Positions 49,390 to 58,085 of a stretch of DNA of 64,000 bases are shown here, in pieces. This stretch comes from Citricoccus sp. CH26A (GTDB lineage: Bacteria > Actinomycetota > Actinomycetes > Actinomycetales > Micrococcaceae), in the NCBI RefSeq assembly GCF_000224415.1, contig NZ_AFXQ01000003.1, forward strand, positions 124,001 to 188,000. The letters run 5' to 3'. The position numbers and the translations under genes are program-made. Each line of letters begins with the position of its first letter. Within the stretch, counting starts at the first letter, position 1. Below the pieces are notes generated by a model. The model was not told the DNA's origin, did not search any database, and worked only from the letters and a program-made list of their open reading frames with translations.

Positions 49390-50297
49390 CGCGGCTGCCG
49401 CCGTGCGGCCCGCAGCGAGTCCCAGCTGAGGACCAGCAGGGCACACCAGACGAGGATGAACCCGGCCCACCGGCCGGCGGTCATCTCCTCACCGAAGACC
49501 AGGAGCGCCACGAGGAACTGGATCACCGGGGTCAGGTATTGAAGCATGCCCATCACGGACAGCGGCAGGCGCCCGGCGGCGGCACCGAAGAGGATCAGCG
49601 GGATGGCCGTGACCAGTCCGGAGGCGGCCAGGATCCAGAAATGACCGGCACCTTCGGAGAGCAGGGTGAGCCGGCCCGATGCGGACAGCCACCAGACACC
49701 GGCCGCCATCACCGGGACCAGGACCACGGTCTCGGCGGCGAGCGAGGACACCGGGTTCACGGAGACCCCGAGTCGGTTCTTGGCGATCCCGTAGCCGCCG
49801 AAGCTCAGGGCCAGGCCCACCGCGAGCCAGGGGAAGGACCCGTGACCGACCACCATGACCGCTACCGCGGCCACGGACAGGCCCACGGACACCCACTGGG
49901 CCGGGCGCAGCCGTTCGCCGAACATCACGACGCCGGCCAGGACGGAGACGAGAGGCAGGATGAAGTAGCCCATCGCCGCCTCCAGGGTCTGCCCGGAGAC
50001 CACCGCGTAGGTGTAGATGGCCCAGTTCGCGCCGATGAGCACCGAGGCGAGGGTGGTGGCTCCCAGGCGGCCCGGGCTGCCCAGGAGCCGGCCGACCTCG
50101 TGCCAGCGACGCAGGGCGAACAGCAGCACGGCGCAGGTGACCAGGGTGAAGCCGATGCGGACCAGGACCACTTCCAGCGCGGTGGCCGGGGCCGTGGCGG
50201 CCACGTACAGCGGCAGCCCGCCCCAGAACAGGTAGGCCCCCGCCCCGTAGGCCAGTCCGCCCGGGGTGACGGGACGCTGGGCCGTGGTCGCGGTCAC
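49383..50297 (-). CDS. rarD: EamA/RarD family transporter
   Basis: 304 residues, ten helices. RarD features: GAGAYLFWGGLPLY at the N-terminus, LIGANWAIYTYAVVSGQTLEAAMGYF (helices 3-4) and GMLQYLTPVIQFLVALLVFGE near the end. RarD proteins are predicted permeases for drugs or metabolites (chloramphenicol sensitivity protein in E. coli). GTG start overlaps the eccC stop by 4 nt, so it is translationally coupled to the T7SS locus although its family has no known role there. It ends in the bidirectional terminator. Confidence 0.85.
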   Translation of the reverse strand: MTATTAQRPVTPGGLAYGAGAYLFWGGLPLYVAATAPATALEVVLVRIGFTLVTCAVLLFALRRWHEVGRLLGSPGRLGATTLASVLIGANWAIYTYAVVSGQTLEAAMGYFILPLVSVLAGVVMFGERLRPAQWVSVGLSVAAVAVMVVGHGSFPWLAVGLALSFGGYGIAKNRLGVSVNPVSSLAAETVVLVPVMAAGVWWLSASGRLTLLSEGAGHFWILAASGLVTAIPLILFGAAAGRLPLSVMGMLQYLTPVIQFLVALLVFGEEMTAGRWAGFILVWCALLVLSWDSLRAARRQPRG

Positions 50298-53200
50298 CGC
50301 GAGGCGCTGTCGAGGAAGGTCTGGACCGTCATGACGGGCTTGCCCGTGACGAGCAGCTGGCCGCGCCCCGGGGGCAGCCTGCGCGCCTTGACGCCGTTGA
50401 TCAGGCTGCCCTCGGTCTTGTCCCCGGACAGGATCAGCGCGGAGGTCCCGTTGTCCCGCAGGGTGGAGAAGAAAGTCTCGTACATGCCGCGGGAGGACCC
50501 GCGCACGCGCCGGGTCAGCACGTAGTTCATCCGCAGGTCGGCGGCCATCGGGATGAACGGGACCAGCGGTGCCAGCGGGGACTGGCCCCCGCCGACGGTG
50601 AGGATGTCGTAGTCGTCGATCAGGGCGACCATGCGGGCGCGGCGCTGGGGGACCGACTGGTCCTGGCCGGGGTCCTGGCGCTTCTTGATCTCCTGCAGCA
50701 CGGCGTTGGTCAGCTGGGCGCCCACGGCCGCGTTGGTGGCGTAACCGCCCAGGTAGTCCTCGGGGACCTCGTCGCCGAGCACCCGCCGCGGGTCCCAGAC
50801 CACGAAGAACAGCTCCTCGTCGGTGTGGGTGGCGGTGAAGCGGCGGATGACGTTGCGCAGCAGGTTCGTCTTGCCCGTCTCCTCGTCGCCCATGACGATG
50901 AGGTTGCGGTCCTTGTGCTCCAGGTCGAGGCACTCGGTGCCCAGGTCCAGTTCGCGCAGTCCCAGCGGGAGCAGGCCCTGCCGTTCGGGCGTGGGGCAGG
51001 TCGCGGCCTCGACGACGCCCGGCAGCACCCGGACCTTCATGGCCGATCCGGTGGTGAAGGACCCGACCTGGCCGACCAGCTCCCTGAGCCCGTCGGTGAC
51101 GGAACCGGCTTCGGCCCGGCCGTCGATCCGCGGCAGGGCCACGTGGGCCTGCAGCCCGGCCGGGGTCAGGGCGCGCCCGGGGGCCTCCGGATTGACGTTG
51201 TCCGCCAGCCTGCGGTCGATCGTGGACTCGCCGGCATCGGTCAGGCGCAGTTCCAGCCGGTGCGTGAAGAAGGACTGGTGGGTGGAGCGGACCTCGTTGT
51301 TCCGGCTCACCGTGGTGACCACGTGGATGCCGTAGCCGCCGCCGCGGGTCATGATCGCGGTGACCTTGGGCACGAGCTCCTCGAACTCCTCGGCGAACTG
51401 GCCGTGGCCGTCGACCACCAGGAAGATGTCCGCGCTGGGCAGCTCGGGCAGGCGGCCCTCGGCGTGCATCCTGCGCATGGTCGGCAGCGAGTCGATGGCG
51501 TACTGCTCGAAGATGCGCTCACGGTGGGCGAGCATGCCCGCCACCTCGTCCACCGTGCGGGTGATGACCTCCCGGTTGGTGCGGATGGCCACCCCGCCCA
51601 CGTGCGGCAGCTGCTGCAGGGGCAGCATCCCGGCCCCGAGCAGGTCGATGCAGTAGATGCCCACCTGCCGCGGGGAGTGGGTCAGCGCCAGCGAGCCGAC
51701 CAGGGTGCGCAGCGTGGTCGACTTGCCGGACTGCGGGCCGCCGTGGACCAGCAGGTTGCCGGAGCCGGCGGTGAAGTCGATCTCCCACAACCCCTGCCAC
51801 TGGCGGGCGGGGTCGTCGAGCAGGCCGATGGGCACGGTGAGGTCACCGCCGGCAGGCAGCCGCAGCCCGTCACCGGTGTTCCTCGGCTCGCCCACGGCCT
51901 GTTCCAGGGTGATGGCCGGCGGCAGCGGCGGAAGCCAGATCGGCTGCACCGAACGGGGGAAGGTGCGCAGCGTGTCCATCATGGTGGACATCACCGTGGG
52001 TCCGGTGGTGCGGCGGGCCGGGCCGTCCTTCGTCACGGGCCCCGCCGGGGCGGTCCCACCGGTCCCCGCGGCGGTGCGGGCCTCCTCGAGCACGAGGGCG
52101 TAGTCCGGGGCCCGCAGCACGGGCGGGACCTCGTCCGCCGGGTCGGGGACCTCGGCCTCGTCCTCGAACACCTCGTCCTCCATCGGGCCGGAGACGTAGC
52201 CGGCCTTGAACCGGGAGTACACGGTGGTGTCCACCTTGAGGTAGCCGTACCCGGGCAGCGGGGGCAGGTGGAAGGCGTCCGGGGTGTCCAGCACCGTGCG
52301 GGACTCGGACTCCGAGAGGGTGCGCAACCCGATCCGGTAGGACAGGTAGGTCTCCAGCCCGCGCAGCTTGCCGGCCTCGATGCGCTGGGAGCTCAGCAGA
52401 AGGTGCACGCCGATCGACCGGCCGATGCGCCCGATGGACAGGAACAGGTCGATGAAGTCCGGGCGGGCCGTGAGCAGTTCGCCGAACTCATCGATGATGA
52501 CGACCAGGTGGGGCAGCGGCGGCAGCGGCCTGTCCTGCCGGCCCGAGGCCAGTTGCTCCTCGCGGTGGATCTGGTAGTCGGTGATGTTGGCGATGTTCCC
52601 CGCGGACCTCAGCACCTCCTGCCGGCGCAGGATCTCCCCGTTCAGGGAGGCGTAGACGCGCTCGATCAGGGTCAGGTCGTCCGAGAGGTTCGTGATGATG
52701 CCGGTGACCTGCGGGGCACCCTCGAACGGGGCGAAGGTGGCCCCGCCCTTGAAGTCGACCAGCACCATGGCCAGCACCTCGGGGGAGTGGGTGGCCAGCA
52801 GGCCGAAGACCAGCGAGCGCAGCATCTCGGACTTGCCGGAGCCGGTGGCGCCCACGCAGAGCCCGTGCGGGCCCATGCCCAGTTGCGCGGCCTCCTTCAG
52901 GTCCAGCAGCACCGGCTTGCCCTTCTCGTCCGGTCCCAGGGGCACGCGCAGGAAGTCCGCGTGGGGGCGCGGCTGCCACAGCCGCTCGACGTCGGCCCGG
53001 TCCAGCTGCGGGGACAGCTCCAGCATCTGCAGGAAGGACCGTGAGGCGGCGGTCTCCGCCCCGGTGTGCTCGAGCGAGTCCAGGGAGAGCCGCAGGGGCG
53101 CCAGCTCGGAGACGATCCCGGCCGCGGTGTGCTCGTCCAGCGGGTCCAGCCCGCCCTCGGTGCGCTCGGGGCTGCCCTGGTCCCGGGTCCGGTCCTCCAG

Positions 53201-54358
53201 CAGGAAACCGGTCCGGCCGTCCGGGCGCGGGCCCTGGTCGGTGAGGCGCAGGGAGACCTCGGAGGGTTCCTGCAACCGGTCGGCGCACAGGTGCAGGGCG
53301 GTGATGCCCCGGGCCTGGAGGCTGAAGTGGGAGTCGCCGAAGTCCAGGTCCTGGGCGTCCGCGCCGTAGCCGTCCACCACCACCACGAGCCGGGACAGGG
53401 TGGGCGGTCCGGAGGTGAGCTCGGTGCCGAACCGGGTGTTCTCCCCGGCGGCCTTGGAGCGGTACTGCAGGTCGGCGTCGAGCAGTTCCATCAGGGAGCC
53501 CGCGTCCGGGGCGATGAGCTTGACCGCGCCGGTGAAGTGCTGGGCGGAGGTGTCGTCCAGGTGGGGGAGCAGTTCCAGCCAGTCCCAGTCCGGGCGCCGG
53601 TCGCGCGGCGTGATGACCGCGATCCGCAGGTCCTCCGGGGACTGCAGGGCCGCGGCACCGGTCAGCAGGGACCGGGTCACCTGCAGGACGAACTCGCGCG
53701 GGCCCACCACGGAGATGTTCCCAGCGGAGTCCAGCGGCACGGTGACCGGCATGTGCGGGGCGGCCTCGAAGCGGCGCTGGAGCACCTCGGCCTCGCGCAC
53801 CATGAACTCGTCCTGGATGGCCGTGGCGGTCTCCAGCAGGTTCACGCCGATGTCCCGGGTGGGCAGGCGCCCCGAACCGATGCGGCAGCGCAGGAAGTCC
53901 TCGTGGTAGCGGCGCCGCTCCCAGAGCCGGGCCGGGTCCCGGACGATGTCGAACAGGGCGGCCGGTGGCGGGCTGGCGGCGCGGGCGGCCTGCTGCGCCT
54001 CGATCTCCTCGTCCCGCAGCCTCGCGCGGGTGCGCTCCAGGTACCGGGTGTAGGTGTCCCGCAGGAGGGTGCGCTGCCGGGTGGCCTTGCCCCGGGTGGA
54101 GACGAACATGGCCACGCCCACCACCACCGAGACCATCATGGCGATGGCACCCACCGCGGCGAAGGGGCTCTGCCGGAACGTCATCATCACCATCATCGAA
54201 CCACCGGCGGCGAGCATCGGCAGGATCGTCATGATGCTGCCGCCCCCGGCCTCGGCGGCCGCGGGGTCCACCGGCTGCGGGCCCTCGATCGAGAACGGCC
54301 GGAACCGGCGTGCCGGCGCGGACGTCCGCGCCGGGCGGTGGACGAGCTTCTGGCTCAC
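50294..54358 (-). CDS. eccC: Type VII secretion ATPase EccC (FtsK/SpoIIIE family)
   Basis: 1354 residues, a single-chain EccC with two N-terminal helices (IMTILPMLAAGGSMMVMM and AIAMMVSVVVGVAMFV). Three ATPase domains follow: Walker A GATGSGKSEM (Lys about 509), GGPQSGKSTT (Lys about 879) and GDEETGKTNL (Lys about 1163). Domain 1 keeps Walker B LVVIIDEFGEL; domain 2 has VVDGHGQF and domain 3 LIDDYDIL, degenerate as usual. It powers export and recognises the C-terminal signal of WXG100 substrates. GTG start overlaps the MinD-like gene by 4 nt. Confidence 0.94.
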   Translation of the reverse strand: MSQKLVHRPARTSAPARRFRPFSIEGPQPVDPAAAEAGGGSIMTILPMLAAGGSMMVMMTFRQSPFAAVGAIAMMVSVVVGVAMFVSTRGKATRQRTLLRDTYTRYLERTRARLRDEEIEAQQAARAASPPPAALFDIVRDPARLWERRRYHEDFLRCRIGSGRLPTRDIGVNLLETATAIQDEFMVREAEVLQRRFEAAPHMPVTVPLDSAGNISVVGPREFVLQVTRSLLTGAAALQSPEDLRIAVITPRDRRPDWDWLELLPHLDDTSAQHFTGAVKLIAPDAGSLMELLDADLQYRSKAAGENTRFGTELTSGPPTLSRLVVVVDGYGADAQDLDFGDSHFSLQARGITALHLCADRLQEPSEVSLRLTDQGPRPDGRTGFLLEDRTRDQGSPERTEGGLDPLDEHTAAGIVSELAPLRLSLDSLEHTGAETAASRSFLQMLELSPQLDRADVERLWQPRPHADFLRVPLGPDEKGKPVLLDLKEAAQLGMGPHGLCVGATGSGKSEMLRSLVFGLLATHSPEVLAMVLVDFKGGATFAPFEGAPQVTGIITNLSDDLTLIERVYASLNGEILRRQEVLRSAGNIANITDYQIHREEQLASGRQDRPLPPLPHLVVIIDEFGELLTARPDFIDLFLSIGRIGRSIGVHLLLSSQRIEAGKLRGLETYLSYRIGLRTLSESESRTVLDTPDAFHLPPLPGYGYLKVDTTVYSRFKAGYVSGPMEDEVFEDEAEVPDPADEVPPVLRAPDYALVLEEARTAAGTGGTAPAGPVTKDGPARRTTGPTVMSTMMDTLRTFPRSVQPIWLPPLPPAITLEQAVGEPRNTGDGLRLPAGGDLTVPIGLLDDPARQWQGLWEIDFTAGSGNLLVHGGPQSGKSTTLRTLVGSLALTHSPRQVGIYCIDLLGAGMLPLQQLPHVGGVAIRTNREVITRTVDEVAGMLAHRERIFEQYAIDSLPTMRRMHAEGRLPELPSADIFLVVDGHGQFAEEFEELVPKVTAIMTRGGGYGIHVVTTVSRNNEVRSTHQSFFTHRLELRLTDAGESTIDRRLADNVNPEAPGRALTPAGLQAHVALPRIDGRAEAGSVTDGLRELVGQVGSFTTGSAMKVRVLPGVVEAATCPTPERQGLLPLGLRELDLGTECLDLEHKDRNLIVMGDEETGKTNLLRNVIRRFTATHTDEELFFVVWDPRRVLGDEVPEDYLGGYATNAAVGAQLTNAVLQEIKKRQDPGQDQSVPQRRARMVALIDDYDILTVGGGQSPLAPLVPFIPMAADLRMNYVLTRRVRGSSRGMYETFFSTLRDNGTSALILSGDKTEGSLINGVKARRLPPGRGQLLVTGKPVMTVQTFLDSASR

Positions 54359-55428
54359 CGGTGTCCTCCCCGCGCCGGACCGGCCCCGTTCGCCAGGCTC
54401 AGGACACGGCCGGACAGCTCGGCCACGGCCATCCGGTTCTCCGGACGCGTCAGCGGCAGGGACACCCCCACCCCGGTGGCCAGGTGCCGGTCGTGGCGCA
54501 GGGCCACGGACAGCACGCCCACGCGGCTCAGGGCCGCGGCCTGGGCGAGCGGGTCCAGGACCCCGGCCGCGTCGGTGGCGACGACGGCGGCAGCCACCGG
54601 CACCGAGGACAGGAACGAATCCTCCCGCCAGTGCCGCAGGTACCCGGCGGCCTCGTCGATGCCCGCGGGGGTGGCCGGCGTGACGAACACGGCGGCGTGG
54701 CTGCGGGCCAGCGCGGCGGCCGCGTCCGGGGACTGCGGCCCGGTGGGGCAGTCCAGCACGGTGACGGGGAAGTACCGGGAGAGGCCGGAGAACAGTGCGG
54801 TGGTCGCCGCGTCACCCAGTGGGCGGCCAGCCACCCGGGGCCCGGTGTGGAACAGGTCCTCCCCGGACACCGCCATCCGGGAGCTCACCTCCTCGAGGGT
54901 GGCCGAGGGCATCGCGGACAGCTCGGCCGCGAGCTGGTCCGCGCCGGGGGCGGGCACGGACAGGGTCGTGCTGCCCAGGCGCAGCCCGAGGGAGCCCAGG
55001 GCGGGATCCAGGTCCACGGCGGCCACCGGCTCGGGGCGCAGCGCCGCGAAGGTCCGGGCCATCATGGCGCTCACGGTGGTCTTGCCGGCGCCGCCGCGCA
55101 GGGACACCACCGCGATCCGGCGTCCGGTGGTGACCGGGGCCTGGATCGCCCGGGCGTGGGCGGCCATCCGCTCCGGCGTGGGGTCGTGCCGGAACAGGGC
55201 GCCCAGCGCGCGGGCCGAGCGGGCCCACAGGGACAGGGCGGGCCGGCGGGCGTACTGCCGGGCCGCCCGGTCGGCGACCGGCTCGAAGCCGGCCAGCGGG
55301 TCGTCCTGGCCGCGGGCCACCTCGGACCGCAGGTCCGCCGGGGTGGACCACCGGGCGTCTGCGGAACCGGGGAGGGGGCGGTCCGGCAGGGGGCCGGCGT
55401 CGGTCCAGGGATCGGTCAGGCGGGTCAT
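54355..55428 (-). CDS. MinD/ParA-like ATPase embedded in the T7SS locus
   Basis: 357 residues. Residues 1-95 are a variable, Pro/Arg-rich region. The ATPase domain begins RIAVVSLRGGAGKTTVSAMMA, a deviant Walker A with Lys near 116, and continues with VAAVDLDPALGSLGLRLG and TVLDCPTGPQSPDA. This is the P-loop type seen in EspI/MinD-like proteins of ESX loci, whose role in secretion is accessory or unknown. It overlaps eccD by one base and eccC by four, so it is made with both. A chromosome-partition role is unlikely in this position. Confidence 0.85.
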   Translation of the reverse strand: MTRLTDPWTDAGPLPDRPLPGSADARWSTPADLRSEVARGQDDPLAGFEPVADRAARQYARRPALSLWARSARALGALFRHDPTPERMAAHARAIQAPVTTGRRIAVVSLRGGAGKTTVSAMMARTFAALRPEPVAAVDLDPALGSLGLRLGSTTLSVPAPGADQLAAELSAMPSATLEEVSSRMAVSGEDLFHTGPRVAGRPLGDAATTALFSGLSRYFPVTVLDCPTGPQSPDAAAALARSHAAVFVTPATPAGIDEAAGYLRHWREDSFLSSVPVAAAVVATDAAGVLDPLAQAAALSRVGVLSVALRHDRHLATGVGVSLPLTRPENRMAVAELSGRVLSLANGAGPARGGHR

Positions 55429-56786
55429 CAGAAGGTCTCCAACAGTGAGGCGTAGATCCCGAAGTAGCCGATGAGCAGCGGGATGACGGCGAACAGGGCC
55501 AGGCCCTCGAGGGTGTCCCCGGTGCGGCGCACCCGGGCCTGCGCGTGTTCCGGGAGGGTCACCGAGAGACCGGAACCGGTCAGCAGGGCGAGGCCGAGCA
55601 GGACCACCAGGAACACGGCATCGGCCTCGGGCAGGAAGTCGACGGCCAACCGGACCAGGGCCAGCGCCCCGGTCGCGGCGGCCAGGTACAGCGGGATGCG
55701 CTGGGCCGCCAGCGGGAAGGACCGCGCCCGCAGCCCGACGGCCAGGGTCAGGAACGCCAGCAGTGGCAACGAGAAGGCGTGCATGCGGGTGTCGGTGCCC
55801 ACCAGCCACACGGCCAGTGCCAGGGACACCGCGCACGCGATGGCGCTGGCGATCAACCCGCCGTGGGCCGAGTCGATGGCCCGCCGGGCGTCCGTGCGCA
55901 GCACCGGCCGGCCGGCGGCCTGGCCGTCGTCCAGCCCGGCCAGCCCGGAGGCGCCCAGGGCGATCGTCGGCAGCAGGCCCAGCACCAGCAGCGTGACGAC
56001 CCCGGCGATGCCCGCCGCGCCGACGGTCACCTCCGCGTCCCTGCCGCCGATGGCCCACGCGGCGACCGCGGGGGCCGCCGCCCAGGTCAGGGTGAGCCCC
56101 CCGGTCACGGCGGCGGCGATGAACATGGCCAGGGGCCGGCGGACCACGAACCCGAGGAACCCGAGCACGAGCGCGGCCAGCGCCCCCAGCCCCACCGCCA
56201 ACCACGGGGCGTCCAGTCCCAGGCGCACGAGCCCGGTGGCCGCGAACAGCGCCCCGGTGCCGGCCAGGGTCCCGGCGACCGCCCGCATCCGTCCCGGGGC
56301 GGCGAGGGACGCGCCGGTGACGAGCAGCACGGCGGCCACGCCGAAGCAGGCCCACCCGGTCCAGGCGTCCTCGGCCAGGAGGCGGTCCAGCAGCCCGACG
56401 ACGGCCAGCCAGGCACCGAGAGCGGCGAGCACCCCGCAGACGAGGGACCGGTAGGTGTCCGACCAGCGTCCGGGCACCGCGTCGGTGGCGTCGGAGACGG
56501 TGTCGTTGAGGTCGTAGATGATCGGGGCCGGCGGGGCCTCGGTCTGCGAGACCAGCGCGAGGCGCTCGCCGTCGAGCACCCCGGCCTCCGCGAAGGTCTG
56601 CACGGCGGGCACGGTGCCCCCGTCGGAGCGCACCAGCACCTTCGCGCCGAGGGACTCCCGGGGCCGGTCGTCCAGGACGTCGAGGATCTGCGGCATCAGC
56701 GCCCCGACGGGGGTGTCCGAGGGCAGCAGCAGGTCCGCGTTGCGGCGCTCGCCGGACAGGGAGATGCGCGTGTAGGGGTGGGGCAC
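55428..56786 (-). CDS. eccD: Type VII secretion membrane protein EccD
   Basis: 452 residues. Residues 1-85 form a ubiquitin-like YukD domain (TRISLSGERRNADLLLPSDT, then GERLALVSQ). About eleven helices follow from residue 115 (DTYRSLVCGVLAALGAW) to the C-terminal FAVIPLLIGYFGIYASLLE. EccD dimers line the membrane vestibule of ESX complexes. GTG start, one nucleotide after the stop of the upstream one-helix gene. The order eccD-MinD-eccC is tightly packed. Confidence 0.9.
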   Translation of the reverse strand: MPHPYTRISLSGERRNADLLLPSDTPVGALMPQILDVLDDRPRESLGAKVLVRSDGGTVPAVQTFAEAGVLDGERLALVSQTEAPPAPIIYDLNDTVSDATDAVPGRWSDTYRSLVCGVLAALGAWLAVVGLLDRLLAEDAWTGWACFGVAAVLLVTGASLAAPGRMRAVAGTLAGTGALFAATGLVRLGLDAPWLAVGLGALAALVLGFLGFVVRRPLAMFIAAAVTGGLTLTWAAAPAVAAWAIGGRDAEVTVGAAGIAGVVTLLVLGLLPTIALGASGLAGLDDGQAAGRPVLRTDARRAIDSAHGGLIASAIACAVSLALAVWLVGTDTRMHAFSLPLLAFLTLAVGLRARSFPLAAQRIPLYLAAATGALALVRLAVDFLPEADAVFLVVLLGLALLTGSGLSVTLPEHAQARVRRTGDTLEGLALFAVIPLLIGYFGIYASLLETF

Positions 56787-56787
56787 G

Positions 56788-57078
56788 TCAGGACCTTCCG
56801 GGCAACGGGGAGGAGGGGGCGGCGTTCAGGGACTGGCTCTGGCGCTGCTCGCGCTCGGCGCGTTCGTCCTGCCAGTTGGTGATGACCATGACCACGAAGG
56901 AGATCGCCACGCACAGGGCGCAGGCCAGGGCGGCGGTGACCACGCCGTAGACGAGGACCCGGGTCCGTTCACGCCAGCGCCGCTCGGTGGGGTTGGCGCC
57001 GAAGAGGAAGGCGGCCGTCAACCGGTTCCGGCGCACCTCCACCGATTCGATCAGCTGCGCGTCGAAGTCCATCGCCAT
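56788..57078 (-). CDS. Small one-helix membrane protein of the T7SS locus
   Basis: 96 residues. Hydrophilic N-terminus with LIESVEVRRNRLTAAFLFG and NPTERRWRERTRVLVYG, one helix (VVTAALACALCVAISFVVMVI), then a Gln/Arg/Glu-rich tail (DERAEREQRQSQSLN). No recognised domain; size and topology differ from EccB and EccE. It is first in the eccD operon and separated by one nucleotide, so a structural or assembly role is likely. GAGGGGG precedes the ATG by about 10 nt; a second ATG lies two codons later. It diverges from the Esx genes. Confidence 0.7.
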   Translation of the reverse strand: MAMDFDAQLIESVEVRRNRLTAAFLFGANPTERRWRERTRVLVYGVVTAALACALCVAISFVVMVITNWQDERAEREQRQSQSLNAAPSSPLPGRS

Positions 57079-57169
57079 GGGCTGCGATCCCCCTCTCGTG
57101 TCCCGTCACCGACCCTGCCTATCATTCCAGTCCCGGCGGCCCCGGGCAGACACCCCATACCGGCCGGAC

Positions 57170-57187
57170 ATGGGTAGTTCTCCCCAT
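57170..57187. promoter_or_regulatory. 18-bp palindrome in the divergent T7SS promoter region
   Basis: ATGGGTAG-TT-CTCCCCAT, 7 of 8 arm positions complementary. It is nearly the same element as the perfect palindrome at 18779-18796. Another half-site (CCCCAT) lies at 57153-57158. It sits about 90 nt before each divergent transcription unit. Confidence 0.6.
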
Positions 57188-57196
57188 CCGGGCCGG

Positions 57197-57226
57197 TTGA
57201 CTCTGCCCGCGCCGGGCTCGGAGGAT
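57197..57226 (+). promoter_or_regulatory. Candidate promoter of the Esx-like genes
   Basis: TTGACT (57197-57202) and GAGGAT (57221-57226) with 18-nt spacing, starting 10 nt downstream of the palindrome. This would give a leader of about 50 nt. Confidence 0.4.
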
Positions 57227-57283
57227 GGGACCACACGCCACGGGGCCACCGGGCCTATGACACCCAAGGGGATGAACCAGCTG

Positions 57284-57601
57284 ATGAAGCTCGAGATGAC
57301 GGACATCGACGTCTTCCACAAGTCCATGCAGGACTCCGGGGACTCCGGGGAGCAGCTGCTCGCCGAGGTCGTGAACCTCGAGAACGCCGTGGAGCAGCTC
57401 AAGCACACCTTCAAGGGCTCCGGCGCCGTGGCCTACAACAACTTCATGGTCGAGGTCGACGCCTGCGAGAAGAAGCTGTACGAGGCCCTGGGCCTGATCA
57501 ACGTCGGCCAGGGCGAGATGTACAAGTCCTACGTCGACCAGGAGGAGACGATGACCTCGGACGCCGAGGCCCAGCCGGTCGACTTCCCGATGGGCCGCTG
57601 A
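57284..57601 (+). CDS. Esx/WXG100-like protein, first of pair
   Basis: 105 residues, two amphipathic helices. The turn reads HTFKGSGAVAYNNF, so the W of the WXG motif is Phe (F-K-G). A YVDQE (Y-x-x-x-E) export motif lies near residue 82, after helix 2. Together these fit a T7SS substrate or co-secretion partner. Start is uncertain: ATG 57284 was chosen, AAGGGG being 12 nt upstream; ATGs at 57257, 57272 and 57296 are alternatives. The two Esx-like genes are 55 nt apart and are the first genes rightward from the T7SS promoter region. Confidence 0.78.
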   Translation: MKLEMTDIDVFHKSMQDSGDSGEQLLAEVVNLENAVEQLKHTFKGSGAVAYNNFMVEVDACEKKLYEALGLINVGQGEMYKSYVDQEETMTSDAEAQPVDFPMGR

Positions 57602-57656
57602 GCCGCCCGGCTCACCCCTCGTCCCTCCCACCCGACCCCCGAAAGGACCATGACCC

Positions 57657-57959
57657 ATGAGCACCATCTCCTACGACTCCGGCGCAGCCGCCTCCTACGA
57701 GGCCGAGGTCGCCGCCATCACCGGCCGCATCGAGGGCATCATCGGTGACCGCGAGTCCCAGAAGAACTACGTCGCCTCCAACTACCAGGCCACGGACAAC
57801 GACGCCGACTACGACATGGTCGAGCAGAAGTGGCTCGAGGCCGCCGACGCCGTGCGGGCCCTGGTCGTGCAGGCCCGTGAACTGATGGAGAAGAACGACG
57901 ACACCGCGGCCACCGCGCACTCCCGTGCCTCCGGCGCCATCGCCGGCATGCGCGCCTGA
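57657..57959 (+). CDS. Esx/WXG100-like protein, second of pair
   Basis: 100 residues. Helices AAASYEAEVAAITGRIEGII and YDMVEQKWLEAADAVRAL are joined by VASNYQATDNDAD, where the W-x-G turn is replaced by Y-Q-A. No Y-x-x-x-D/E motif is seen, so the partner probably carries the export signal for a heterodimer. AAAGGA precedes the ATG by 9 nt. The sequence is rich in Ala, Asp and Glu, like EsxB-type proteins. No gene-specific terminator is obvious before fprA. Confidence 0.75.
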   Translation: MSTISYDSGAAASYEAEVAAITGRIEGIIGDRESQKNYVASNYQATDNDADYDMVEQKWLEAADAVRALVVQARELMEKNDDTAATAHSRASGAIAGMRA

Positions 57960-58085
57960 TCCACCGGTTCTCACCCCCCAGGGTCGGTGACCTGCACCAC
58001 GGAGGTGCACGTCACCGCCCCTCGTCGTCGCCCGGAGGATAGACTGGAGTGCTGTCTGCTCTCTCGTCTTACGGAAGGACACTTC

